A stretch of 64,000 nucleotides of DNA from Donghicola sp041224595 (GTDB lineage Bacteria > Pseudomonadota > Alphaproteobacteria > Rhodobacterales > Rhodobacteraceae): assembly GCF_041224595.1 (NCBI RefSeq), contig NZ_JBGFGN010000116.1, positions 1 through 64,000 on the forward strand, in the 5' to 3' direction. Under the pieces are notes generated by a model. It saw nothing but the letters and a program-made list of their open reading frames with translations, was not told where the DNA came from and did not search any database. The number at the start of each line of letters is the position of its first letter. The stretch's first letter is position 1. Of the stretch, positions 16,583 to 25,012 are shown one piece after another. Both the position numbers and the translations under genes were made by a program.

Positions 16583-17473
16583 ATGTTCGCTGCGCAAGAC
16601 GCGCGTGTGGATCGCTTTGTTGCACGGCATTTTTCGGTCTGGGGCAGCTTGCGGTTGCACCGGTCGGCGGTGGGTTTGGATCTGTTGCGCGCGCCGGCAA
16701 ACGCCTTGCTCTCGCCGGTTCTGCTGATCGTACGTCTGCTGTCTTGGGCACTGGCAAAGATCGGTTTGCGCCGTGCAGCGCGTTGGTTGGCCAGCCGGCG
16801 GCTTCTGTTGCGGACCACGGTGGCGGCGCGGGTCGAAACGCTGATCCTGTCCGAGCTTTTGGAGATCCCGATGCCTGCCAGTCGGCGACCACTGGAACGG
16901 GCCGATCTGCAACAGGCGATCCTTGGCGCGCCGCATCTTCGCTCTGCGATCCGTCACAAGGGGCCCGCCTTGGCGGACCGCCTTTTGGATGCCGTGACCG
17001 AGTACTCGGGGACGCGCTCTGCGATTGCAGAGTTTTCGACGGCTCTTGTCACGCTCGGGATCGGTGCGCTTGTGTTCCAAACCCTGACCCCCGGCGTAAT
17101 TTCCATGGCGCCTGGCGTGGCAGCTCAGGTCGCGCGGGGCGATGCGATTGCGAATTTTCCGTTGGGTGCGACCTTGGGGGCAGGGTGGTACGGGGTGTTT
17201 TCGGTGGACCCCACCCCGCTGCAACTGGGTGTAACGGTCTGTGTGCTGATGGCACTCGGCGCACTGGTGACCAGTTTCGCAGGTGTGTTTGCGGACCCGG
17301 TCCAAAGCCGGCTCGGGATCCATCACAGGCGCCTGCGACGTTTGGTCGAAACATTCGAGGCAGAGATCGGCGGCCAGCAGGAAAAACGCTTTGTCGCCAG
17401 AGAGCATTTTCTAGCCCGTGTTTTCGATATTTGGGATGCTGCCATGTCCCTGCTCAAGATGCTGCGGGGGTAA
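16583..17473 (+). CDS. DUF6635-type membrane protein
   Basis: 296 residues from ATG 16583, which has GAGAGG at a suitable distance; the frame is open further upstream (other ATG at 16505 and 16292), but those starts would run into the preceding gene. The N-terminal ARVDRFVARHFSVWGSLRLHRSAVG and LLRAPANALLSPVLL are typical of DUF6635 proteins. Hydrophobic segments lie at about 46-68, 165-185 and 220-245. Function unknown. Confidence 0.7.
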   Translation: MFAAQDARVDRFVARHFSVWGSLRLHRSAVGLDLLRAPANALLSPVLLIVRLLSWALAKIGLRRAARWLASRRLLLRTTVAARVETLILSELLEIPMPASRRPLERADLQQAILGAPHLRSAIRHKGPALADRLLDAVTEYSGTRSAIAEFSTALVTLGIGALVFQTLTPGVISMAPGVAAQVARGDAIANFPLGATLGAGWYGVFSVDPTPLQLGVTVCVLMALGALVTSFAGVFADPVQSRLGIHHRRLRRLVETFEAEIGGQQEKRFVAREHFLARVFDIWDAAMSLLKMLRG

Positions 17474-17700
17474 TGTGCCTGGGTGACAGGTCTGGCTGTC
17501 GCTAAACCGCAGCACCTTTGGCCCGGCATAGGCGTTCTTGATCACTGGTTTCTGTCCGAAGTGGCTCTTGGCAACAGAAAATTAGGACTAAAGATACAGG
17601 CTGCCTATGCTGCAAACACAGGTCATCCGCTAAGAGAGTGCCTATACATTGGCCTTGTAGCACCAGCCCGCGCCATAGCCGCACAGAACCGGAGTCCGAA

Positions 17701-18759
17701 ATGAATCGACGTAGCCTTCTTCAATCCGTGGCGGCGGTGCTTGGGGTTTCGGCGGTCGGCGGGGCCACAGCGGCCGCAGTGCGCACCGGCAAAAACCGCT
17801 ATTACGATGGGCCGGTTTCCGATCATTTTGACGGGGTCAGGTTCTTTAACCCCGATGGAAGCCCGCCCAAAGGGTTTCGCGATCTGTTGAAGTGGCGCAT
17901 GGGCGAGGCTCCTGCCGACTGGCCAAGCGACGTGCCCATTGTCACGGTGCGTCCTGCCAGGCGGGTCGAGGATCTGACAATCACCATGGTCGGACACGCG
18001 ACCATGCTGATCCAGATGCAGGGTTTGAACATCCTAACCGATCCGGTTTGGTCCGAGCGGGCATCGCCAGTGTCTTTTGCGGGGCCCAAACGGGTGACAG
18101 TCCCCGGAATTCCGTTCGAGGATTTGCCGCCCATTGACCTCGTTCTTCTGAGCCATTGCCACTACGATCATATGGATCTGGCCACGCTGACGCGCCTGAA
18201 GGCAGAGCATGACCCGCTGGTGATCACGCCCTTGGGCAACGACACGATTATCGCCGAGACGGGTTTGCGGACGGAAGTGTTGGATTGGGGGCAGTCCACC
18301 ACATTCGGGCGACTCGGAGTGCATTGCACGCCCTGTCATCATTGGGGCGCACGCGGGGTTGGTGATCGTTCTATGGCGCTGTGGGGCACGTTCGTGCTGA
18401 CCGGGACCGGCGGTGCGGTTGTCTTTATCGGTGATACGGGCTTTGACAGGGGGCGCCCGTATCGTGATTTGGATCGTCAATTCGGCCCGATCCGCGCGGC
18501 GCTGTTGCCGATCGGGGCCTATGATCCGCGCTGGTTTATGGCCGACCAGCACCAAAACCCCGAAGAGGCTGTCCAAGGGTTTCTGCTGTCCAAAGCGGCT
18601 TATGCAATCGGGCACCATTGGGGCACGATCCAGTTGACCAACGAGGGGCGGAACGATCCCAAATTCGCGCTGGAAGCGGCGTTGATCCAGCATGAGCTTC
18701 GCGCGGACCGGTTTCGGGCGCTAGAGGCCGGAGAGTTCTGGGAGATTCCCCCAGTGTGA
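17701..18759 (+). CDS. Metallo-beta-lactamase-fold hydrolase, NAPE-PLD/UlaG-like
   Basis: 352 residues. An N-terminal twin-arginine-like or Sec signal (MNRRSLLQSVAAVLGVSAVGG) suggests export. The Zn-binding motif HCHYDH is at 152-157, preceded by MVGHATMLIQ and NILTDPVWSERASP, typical of the lactamase_B_2 proteins related to N-acylphosphatidylethanolamine phospholipase D and UlaG. GDTGFD and IGHHWGTI supply further metal ligands. Substrate is unknown. The start at 17701 is favoured because it begins the signal peptide; the frame is open to 17638. Confidence 0.85.
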   Translation: MNRRSLLQSVAAVLGVSAVGGATAAAVRTGKNRYYDGPVSDHFDGVRFFNPDGSPPKGFRDLLKWRMGEAPADWPSDVPIVTVRPARRVEDLTITMVGHATMLIQMQGLNILTDPVWSERASPVSFAGPKRVTVPGIPFEDLPPIDLVLLSHCHYDHMDLATLTRLKAEHDPLVITPLGNDTIIAETGLRTEVLDWGQSTTFGRLGVHCTPCHHWGARGVGDRSMALWGTFVLTGTGGAVVFIGDTGFDRGRPYRDLDRQFGPIRAALLPIGAYDPRWFMADQHQNPEEAVQGFLLSKAAYAIGHHWGTIQLTNEGRNDPKFALEAALIQHELRADRFRALEAGEFWEIPPV

Positions 18760-18785
18760 CCGCCTTGGGGCGCGTTAAATTCAAA

Positions 18786-18825
18786 AGGGGGAGCTCAGAT
18801 TGACCCGAACTGCCCCCTCTTTTCG
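18786..18825. terminator. Bidirectional intrinsic terminator
   Basis: AGGGGG (18786-18791) pairs with CCCCCT (18813-18818), followed by CTTTT on the plus strand and by TTTTGAATTT on the minus strand. It separates the convergent metallo-hydrolase and DAACS carrier genes and probably ends both transcripts. Confidence 0.6.
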
Positions 18826-18838
18826 CTTTGGAGAATGG

Positions 18839-20188
18839 TTAATGCGGCTTGGCGAGTTCCGCCAATTCGGCCTCGACGGCGGGATCAATCTCTAGGTTGT
18901 CATCCACGCGCTCGCCCGTGGCCGGATCGAGATAGGCATCCATATCGATCTTGCCTTCGGTTTTGGCCACGATTGTGGTCACGACCGCGTCGCCAGAGAT
19001 ATTGACGGCGGTGCGGATCATATCCATCAGGCGATCAACGCCTAGGATCAGGGCGATCCCTTCGAGGGGCAGGCCCACTTGGCTGAGCACCATAGTCAGC
19101 ATCACAAGGCCAACACCGGGCACGCCCGCGGTACCGATAGAGGCCAGAACAGCCATAGCAATGACGGTCAAATAGCCACCGACCCCCAGATCAATGCCAT
19201 AGACATTGGCCAAGAACACGGTTGCGACACCCTGCATGATCGCGGTGCCGTCCATATTGATCGTCGCGCCAAAAGGCACGGTGAACGAGGCCACAGAGTT
19301 GTTCACACCCATCCGTTCGGTCACGCAGCGCAGGGTGACAGGGATGGTGGCGTTGGACGATGCGGTCGAGAAGGCAAAGATCTGCGCGGGGCGGATCTTC
19401 TTCAGGAAGATGATTGGGCTCAGACCCGAGAAGAGTTTGAGATACAGCATCAGCGTGCCGAACAGGTGCAGCAGCAGCGCGGCCACCAGCACCAGCACAT
19501 AGGTCAGCACGGGGATGAACAGCCCGATGCCTTGCTCTGTGAATGTCTTGCAGATCAGGCAGAAGACCCCGATCGGGGCAAAGGCCATCACGATCTGAAC
19601 GACCTTCATCATCAGTTCGTTCATATATTCGCAGGCTTCGACAAAGGGTTTTGACCGCTCTCCCAGCATCAGCGCAGCCACGCCGAGGATGATGGTGTAA
19701 AAGATGATTTGCAGCATCTCGCCGCCCGCAAACGCGGCCACCGGATTGCGCGGCACGATCGCGGCAAAGGTTTCCCAGACCGAAGGGGCGTCGCGTGCGG
19801 TCACGCCAGAGGTGTCGACCCCCTCCATCACAAAACCATTTCCGGGACCGACAACCAGCGCCATGACGATCGCGACGGCAATCGCCGTCGCCGTTGTCAG
19901 TAGGTACAGGCCAAAGGATTTGCCGCCTACGCGTCCCAGAATGCGAATATCCCCGATGCCCGCGACCCCGCAGATCAAAGAGAAGAACACCAGCGGCACC
20001 ACCAGCATCGACAGGGCGTTCACGAACATCCGCCCGATCATCCCCAAGAAGCCGCTGACGAAATGCGTGTTGATCGCCTGAATCTGGAGCGCGTTCAGGA
20101 TCACCCCGAGAACAAAGCCGGCCCCCATGCCAATCAGGACTTTTGTGGTCAGGGACATCCCCTTGATCCCTGTAGCTGTCTGACTCAT
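18839..20188 (-). CDS. Dicarboxylate/amino acid:cation symporter (DAACS)
   Basis: 449-residue inner-membrane secondary carrier of the DctA/GltP family, with about eight membrane helices and the two re-entrant hairpins. Key motifs are visible: the Ser-rich TASSNATIPVTLRC, FGATINMDGTAIMQG, and the last-helix VDRLMDMIRTAVNISGDAV with the substrate-binding Arg and Asn. It takes up C4-dicarboxylates, glutamate/aspartate or similar with Na+ or H+. ATG 20188 is preceded by GGAGTTTCCG; the frame is open to 20221. Single gene. Confidence 0.88.
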   Translation of the reverse strand: MSQTATGIKGMSLTTKVLIGMGAGFVLGVILNALQIQAINTHFVSGFLGMIGRMFVNALSMLVVPLVFFSLICGVAGIGDIRILGRVGGKSFGLYLLTTATAIAVAIVMALVVGPGNGFVMEGVDTSGVTARDAPSVWETFAAIVPRNPVAAFAGGEMLQIIFYTIILGVAALMLGERSKPFVEACEYMNELMMKVVQIVMAFAPIGVFCLICKTFTEQGIGLFIPVLTYVLVLVAALLLHLFGTLMLYLKLFSGLSPIIFLKKIRPAQIFAFSTASSNATIPVTLRCVTERMGVNNSVASFTVPFGATINMDGTAIMQGVATVFLANVYGIDLGVGGYLTVIAMAVLASIGTAGVPGVGLVMLTMVLSQVGLPLEGIALILGVDRLMDMIRTAVNISGDAVVTTIVAKTEGKIDMDAYLDPATGERVDDNLEIDPAVEAELAELAKPH

Positions 20189-20417
20189 CGGAAACTCCCG
20201 CGCTGTGAAAACATCTGCCATGCGGCCTATTCATTGAAGGACGCGCGGGACGTGAATGCAAAGCGGACGGGGGGCATGGGGCGCACTTTTTGGCGCAACT
20301 ACGGGTTTGCGGTGCAATTATATGGCGAGATTCAGGGGGATTGTCGCAGTATGATGATTTTTGAGTGTGTGTTTGCAGCGTGCGCTGATGCACACGGACT
20401 CTCTGCCTGATCCTATG

Positions 20418-21491
20418 TCACGGTGTCTGGGGCGCTGCGTTGCCAGTGGCCTGAAACTCTTTGGTCAAGGTCGCGACAAGCTCTGCTGCGGGCATGAAAC
20501 GTGCCTGCCCTGCGCCCGCTCCGGCCCACTGCGCCCCAAAGCCGAATTCGCCTTTGGCTTTGGCGGCTGCGTGTAGGGATTTGGCCGCATCATAGGCCAT
20601 CGGGTAGGCAGGCACTGTCGCATTTTGGTCTTGGGCCCATGTGGTGAAGCGGTTGACCAGACATCGCGCCGGACGTCCTGACAGCGCTTTGGTCATGATG
20701 GTGCCGCGCTCTGCCGCTTGGGTCAGAGCGCGCCGATATCCGGTGTCTGCTGCGCTCTCAGGACAGCCGACAAACGCTGTGCCAAGCTGCGCCGCCACGG
20801 CCCCCCAGTCCAATGCTTTGCGAATGTCCGCACCGTTCATCAGCCCACCCGCCGCAATCACAGGGCACCGGAGGTTGGCCACAAGCAAGCGCGTCAATGC
20901 CTCGGTCCCAAGGCGCTCATCTGGCTGGGACGGGTCGAACAGTCCCCTGTGTCCTCCGGCTTCGTAGCCTTGTGCGACGATTGCGTCGATGCCAGCGCGT
21001 TCCGCCCTCTGCGCTTCGGTCAGGCTTGTGGCGGTTGCAAACAGGATCGATCCGGCCTCTTTCAACGCTTTGATCCTGCTCTCATCCGGCAGTCCGAAAT
21101 GAAAGCTGATGACCGCAGGCGCGTGGTCCAGCAACACCCGCAGCATCGCATCGTCTGTCGCAAAGCTTTGGTAGATGATCTGCAAATCTGATGGCGGTTG
21201 CGCTTCGAACTGGTGAAATGCGGCGGACATGGCTGCGCACCATCTCTGCGCGATGAGAGGGTCCGGCTCTGGGTTTTTGTGAACGAATAGGTTTACGTTA
21301 AAGGCCGCGGTTGTCAGATCCCGTAGGGCCGCGATCATCTGGCTGGCCCCGTTTGCATCGGTAGCGCCGACACCGATGGACCCAAGCGCCCCTGCATTGC
21401 TGACAGCCGCCGCCAACTGGGGCGTCGCAACACCCGCCATCGGGGCCTGTATCAAAGGCAGGGACAGCCCCAAATCCGAAAGAAAGGTCAT
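20418..21491 (-). CDS. Nitronate monooxygenase / 2-nitropropane dioxygenase-like flavoprotein
   Basis: 357-residue FMN TIM-barrel oxidase. Conserved parts are PLIQAPMAG, GALGSIG, the QGYEAGGHRG segment with the catalytic His, AAGGLMNGADIRKALDWGA and LGTAFVGCPES. It oxidises alkyl nitronates such as propionate-3-nitronate in the class I enzymes; some relatives are enoyl-ACP reductases. ATG 21491 (MTFLSDLG) begins the normal family N-terminus; the frame is open to 21545. Confidence 0.82.
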   Translation of the reverse strand: MTFLSDLGLSLPLIQAPMAGVATPQLAAAVSNAGALGSIGVGATDANGASQMIAALRDLTTAAFNVNLFVHKNPEPDPLIAQRWCAAMSAAFHQFEAQPPSDLQIIYQSFATDDAMLRVLLDHAPAVISFHFGLPDESRIKALKEAGSILFATATSLTEAQRAERAGIDAIVAQGYEAGGHRGLFDPSQPDERLGTEALTRLLVANLRCPVIAAGGLMNGADIRKALDWGAVAAQLGTAFVGCPESAADTGYRRALTQAAERGTIMTKALSGRPARCLVNRFTTWAQDQNATVPAYPMAYDAAKSLHAAAKAKGEFGFGAQWAGAGAGQARFMPAAELVATLTKEFQATGNAAPQTP

Positions 21492-21728
21492 CCTGTATGC
21501 TCCCATTGCGCCGGTGCCGCTGCGGTTCACGGCAGATTTGATCATCTGAGGGGCGCGATCAAGAGCAGGGAAAGGTCGCGCTGGGAGTGATCAGTGATGA
21601 ATTCTTAATCACATGAGGTAAGGTTGTGCGAAAAATCCGTTGAGAAGATCGTGGTTAGGGTGGCGCAGCTTGCATGTCGGCGGCCCGCGGCTATCTTCAT
21701 GCGTTAACGCAATTTCAGAGGTTCAATT

Positions 21729-22187
21729 TTGAAGCACACGTTTGGCGGCTTTGTCGAAAACTATGTTCGTCCATTGGTCCAGCGGCCCGACGCTTTGCAA
21801 GTTGCGGCGTTGTGCTACCGGATCGAAAAGGGCGAAAAGCAGGTCCTGCTGATCACCAGTCGCGGGACGGGCCGATGGGTCATTCCCAAGGGGTGGACCA
21901 TGCGTGGTTTGGACGCTGCGAGCGCCGCAGTCGTCGAGGCGTGGGAAGAGGCCGGTGTGCGCCCCGTCGCAACGCCCGATGCGCCAATCGGGGAATTTCT
22001 CTATCGTAAAATCAAAGGCAGCGGGTTGCCGGTCCGCGTGAACGTGTTGGTCTATGCGGTCGAAGTGGAAACGCTAGAGGATGAATTTCCCGAAGCAGGT
22101 CAAAGACGACGTCGATGGGTCAGCCCCCGAGAGGCCGAAAAGATGGTGGCAGAGCCGGGGCTTCAGGCGATCTTTAGGGATTTCTGA
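21729..22187 (+). CDS. NUDIX hydrolase (diphosphoinositol-polyphosphate phosphohydrolase-like)
   Basis: 152 residues. The NUDIX box spans GWTMRGLDAASAAVVEAWEEAGV: the EAWEEAG catalytic part is intact, but the first Glu is Asp and the Arg of REUXEEXGU is Val. The surrounding RGTGRWVIPKGW is typical of DIPP-type members, which hydrolyse diphosphate bonds in nucleotide or inositol substrates. The start is the TTG at 21729 with AGAGG upstream. It precedes a phosphate transporter by 78 bases; a link to phosphate supply is only suggested by position. Confidence 0.8.
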   Translation: MKHTFGGFVENYVRPLVQRPDALQVAALCYRIEKGEKQVLLITSRGTGRWVIPKGWTMRGLDAASAAVVEAWEEAGVRPVATPDAPIGEFLYRKIKGSGLPVRVNVLVYAVEVETLEDEFPEAGQRRRRWVSPREAEKMVAEPGLQAIFRDF

Positions 22188-22200
22188 CGGGATGCCGCAT

Positions 22201-22229
22201 TGTAACAAAAAAGTTGTAAAACTGTTACA
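22201..22229. promoter_or_regulatory. Inverted repeat before the phosphate transporter
   Basis: TGTAACA (22201-22207) and TGTTACA (22223-22229) are perfect inverted repeats around a 15-base A-rich spacer. It may be an operator for the PiT gene (the CTGTTACAT part faintly recalls a Pho box) or the end of the NUDIX transcript. Confidence 0.35.
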
Positions 22230-22265
22230 TTTGGAATAGCGCCCCTCCCGTAGTCAGGAGGACCT

Positions 22266-23756
22266 ATGTCGAACGACAATTTTGCTCCCAGCCACCTAGA
22301 GACACTCGATCGGGACCTTGGGCGCTTGTCCACGCTGGAACAAGCCACGGCCTATGTCAGTCGGCCGATGATCGGTCTAGGGGTCGGTCTGCTGTTTGTG
22401 GTGTTCGCCGCGCTTGTGGCGGCAGTGATCTTTGGCCATGCAAGCAACACGCTGGTTGTCGTGATTGCCGCAGCTTTTGGCGCATATATGGCCTTGAACA
22501 TCGGGGCAAACGACGTCGCAAACAACATGGGTCCGGCGGTCGGAGCGAATGCGTTGACCATGGGCGGCGCAATTGCCATCGCAGTGGTGTTCGAGAGCGC
22601 TGGCGCCTTGATCGCGGGTGGGGACGTGGTCTCGACCATTGCGAAAGGGATCATCGCCCCCGAAAGCATGGGCGCCTCCGGTGCCTTTGTCACCGCGATG
22701 ATGGCGGCTTTGCTGGCCTCTGCGCTTTGGGTGAACCTTGCGACGTGGATCGGTGCACCGGTTTCGACCACCCACTCTGTTGTGGGCGGCGTCATGGGGG
22801 CAGGGATCGCGGCCGCTGGTTTTGCCGCTGTAAGCTGGGGCAAAATGGGCGCAATCGCAGCCAGCTGGGTGATCTCTCCGTTGCTGGGGGGGATGATCGC
22901 GGCGGGCTTCTTGTGGTTCATCAAGTCGAACATCGTCTACAAAGAAGACAAGATCGCGGCCGCGCGCCGCTGGGTGCCGGTGCTCGTGGGCATTATGGGC
23001 GGAGCGTTTGCCACATATCTGTCGGTCAAAGGCGTGAAAAAGATCGTAAAGATCGAGATGACAGATGCGCTTATGATCGGTTTGGCGGCGGGTCTGGTGA
23101 TCTGGCTGGTCATGATCCCCGTTGTTAAACGCCAATCCGAAGGTCTGGAGAACCGCAATAAATCCCTGAAAGTCCTGTTCGGCATTCCGTTGATCGTGTC
23201 CGCGGCGCTCTTGAGTTTTGCTCATGGTGCGAATGACGTGGCGAATGCGGTCGGCCCGCTGGCGGCCATCGTCCAAGCGTCAACCACTGGTGATTTTACC
23301 CATGCCTTTGGCATTCCGATGTGGGTCATGATCATCGGGGCACTGGGGATTTCGTTCGGTCTGTTCCTGTTCGGCCCCAAGTTGATCCGCATGGTGGGCA
23401 ACCAGATTACCAAGCTGAATCCGATGCGCGCCTACTGCGTGGCTCTGTCAGCGGCCATCACGGTGATCGTCGCCAGTTGGCTTGGCCTGCCGGTCAGCTC
23501 GACCCACATTGCGGTGGGCGGGGTGTTTGGCGTTGGCTTTTTCCGCGAGTGGGATGCCGCGCGCCGTATGCGTGCTGCCAGAGCGACCATTCCCAAAGGT
23601 CACGAGCTTGCACCCGAAGAGCGTGTCCGTCGCAAATTGGTGCGTCGTTCCCATTTCATGACAATCATTGCCGCGTGGCTGATCACTGTGCCTGCGGCGG
23701 CTCTGCTGTCGGCGGGGATTTTCATCGTGATCAACGGCGTGATGGGAACGTCGTAA
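22266..23756 (+). CDS. pit: Inorganic phosphate transporter, PiT family
   Basis: 496-residue inner-membrane carrier with about ten membrane segments. The duplicated PiT signature is clear: GANDVANNMGPAVGANA near 80-96 and GANDVANAVGPLA near 321-333. A cytoplasmic N-terminal extension of about 35 residues precedes the first helix, as in many alphaproteobacterial homologues. It imports phosphate (probably as metal-phosphate) with protons, or Na+ in some relatives. No phoU-like partner gene is next to it. Confidence 0.9.
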   Translation: MSNDNFAPSHLETLDRDLGRLSTLEQATAYVSRPMIGLGVGLLFVVFAALVAAVIFGHASNTLVVVIAAAFGAYMALNIGANDVANNMGPAVGANALTMGGAIAIAVVFESAGALIAGGDVVSTIAKGIIAPESMGASGAFVTAMMAALLASALWVNLATWIGAPVSTTHSVVGGVMGAGIAAAGFAAVSWGKMGAIAASWVISPLLGGMIAAGFLWFIKSNIVYKEDKIAAARRWVPVLVGIMGGAFATYLSVKGVKKIVKIEMTDALMIGLAAGLVIWLVMIPVVKRQSEGLENRNKSLKVLFGIPLIVSAALLSFAHGANDVANAVGPLAAIVQASTTGDFTHAFGIPMWVMIIGALGISFGLFLFGPKLIRMVGNQITKLNPMRAYCVALSAAITVIVASWLGLPVSSTHIAVGGVFGVGFFREWDAARRMRAARATIPKGHELAPEERVRRKLVRRSHFMTIIAAWLITVPAAALLSAGIFIVINGVMGTS

Positions 23757-23787
23757 ACCCATGCAATGGGGGGTGCGGCCCGTCCTG

Positions 23788-24489
23788 TCACCCCACAGCG
23801 CAGAGCGTATAGTCGGGCGATCCCTCCCAGATCAGATCCCAAGAGGCGCCGGGCCGCACATTCTGGATCGCTCTGGGTTCAAAACACACCAGGCAATTGC
23901 CGCCCGGTGCCGGGGCGCGGACTGACGGGTAGATCAACCCCCGAGAGCCGTTGCGGCGCAAATCCTGAGCGAGACGCTGTCCCTCGGGGTAGCCGACCTC
24001 TGGGACGTCATGCAGGGCGGGGTGGTCCGGCTCGTCGGTCAGGTCGTCGAACACTCCGATAAAGTCGGCCAGAAGTTCCACATAACGCGCGGTGTCTTCG
24101 TAACAGCCGGTAAAGCCAAGCTCGCGGGTTCTGTGAAAGGCAACTTCGCTGACGGAAACCATCACATCCCAAGCGCAATACCATGCGCCCCGATCATCGG
24201 AATTGAAGCGGTTGCCGCCCTTGCGCGTGTAGGTAAAAGCAGCATTGACGTGGCTCTCCCCGTAGATGCGCAGATCACGGCTGCGGCGGTGCCACGCCAA
24301 TTCGCGTGGGTCCAGATGGGGATTTCTGCCACGCTCTGCCTGCAACCGTCCACTGGTCAAACCTTCGATTTCAGAGAGCAGATCCATCTCTTCGTCGCTG
24401 TCGACCAGTCCGCGCAGGGCAGGGGGCTTGTGATAGGTCGCAGGCAACAGACGCGAGAGACCGCGATCGGAAATCTCTGTTTGTTTCAT
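23788..24489 (-). CDS. RES-domain toxin
   Basis: 233 residues. RES toxins cleave NAD+ and arrest growth. The segment GGNRFNSDDRGAWYCAWDVMVSVSEVAFHR carries the Arg, Tyr and Glu expected of the active site (about residues 92-120), and PEVGYPEGQRLAQDLRRNGSRGLIYPSVR is the typical C-terminal part that contains the motif Ser. Its ATG overlaps the stop codon of the upstream antitoxin gene (ATGA), the classical RES-Xre arrangement. On a plasmid-like replicon such a pair often stabilises inheritance. Confidence 0.88.
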   Translation of the reverse strand: MKQTEISDRGLSRLLPATYHKPPALRGLVDSDEEMDLLSEIEGLTSGRLQAERGRNPHLDPRELAWHRRSRDLRIYGESHVNAAFTYTRKGGNRFNSDDRGAWYCAWDVMVSVSEVAFHRTRELGFTGCYEDTARYVELLADFIGVFDDLTDEPDHPALHDVPEVGYPEGQRLAQDLRRNGSRGLIYPSVRAPAPGGNCLVCFEPRAIQNVRPGASWDLIWEGSPDYTLCAVG

Positions 24490-24875
24490 GCACCACCGCG
24501 CAGCGCGTCCAGATAGGTCCGGATCGATAGGATTTGGGGCAGCCCGCCCTCTATCGCGCTGTCGAGCGGGCGCAGCCCTGCAAACAGAGGGCCTGTGTTG
24601 GGGCGTGTGAACCAGCTTTTGGCCAAAGGGTCGGAGAAGTAGAGTTCAAGAGCCTTGTAAATGCCAATCACTGCACTGAGCCGAAGTAGCTGATCCTTGG
24701 TCAACTCGCCTGCAAAGTCGGGTTTCTTGGCGCGCTTCCAAGTGCTTTCGGACATATCGGCAAGGCTCGCCGCCTCTCGGACGCTCAGGCCCCACGCTTC
24801 GGCGATGCGCGCATAAGCCTTTAGGGCGACGGTGGTCAGGTCTGATGGCTCTCGGGTTTTCGCGGCGACTTGCAT
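24486..24875 (-). CDS. Xre/MbcA/ParS-type antitoxin (DUF2384)
   Basis: 129 residues: an N-terminal helix-turn-helix (SVREAASLADMSESTWKRAKK, about 31-51) and a C-terminal toxin-binding DUF2384 domain (about 65-127, with AVIGIYKALELYF, DPLAKSWFTRPNTGPLFAGLRPLDSAI). It should neutralise the downstream RES toxin and repress the operon. A pair of 13-base inverted motifs lies at 24902-24935, just upstream. Confidence 0.88.
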   Translation of the reverse strand: MQVAAKTREPSDLTTVALKAYARIAEAWGLSVREAASLADMSESTWKRAKKPDFAGELTKDQLLRLSAVIGIYKALELYFSDPLAKSWFTRPNTGPLFAGLRPLDSAIEGGLPQILSIRTYLDALRGGA

Positions 24876-24901
24876 CTCGGCACTCCTCTGACCTCAATAT
24901 G

Positions 24902-24935
24902 GGTCATATGGACTGAAATGCAAGACCATATGAGC
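24902..24935. promoter_or_regulatory. Candidate toxin-antitoxin operator
   Basis: Two 13-base motifs in opposite orientation, AGTCCATATGACC (minus strand, 24902-24914) and AGACCATATGAGC (plus strand, 24923-24935), match at 11 positions; their CATATG cores are 22 bases apart, about two turns. They stand 27 bases upstream of the antitoxin start and probably bind the Xre-type antitoxin. Confidence 0.5.
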
Positions 24936-24950
24936 GGATGGAGTCAGGCA

Positions 24951-24981
24951 GAGATAAAAAACGGGCCCCAAATGGCGCCCG
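24951..24981 (-). terminator. Intrinsic terminator of metY
   Basis: On the minus strand CGGGC (24977-24981) pairs with GCCCG (24962-24966), with additional inner pairs, followed by TTTTTTATC (24961 downwards). It stands about 30 bases after the metY stop codon. Confidence 0.7.
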
Positions 24982-25012
24982 CTCTTGGATTTCATAAAAG
25001 CACAGCAGCGCG

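Noticed and set aside
17474..17700. Spacer before the metallo-hydrolase gene
   Set aside because: Looked for a small gene, terminator or promoter; only weak, non-specific matches were seen.
22377..23276. Minus-strand ORF of 299 codons opposite pit
   Set aside because: Arg/His/Asp-rich antisense product typical of GC-rich shadow frames; the pit gene is unambiguous.
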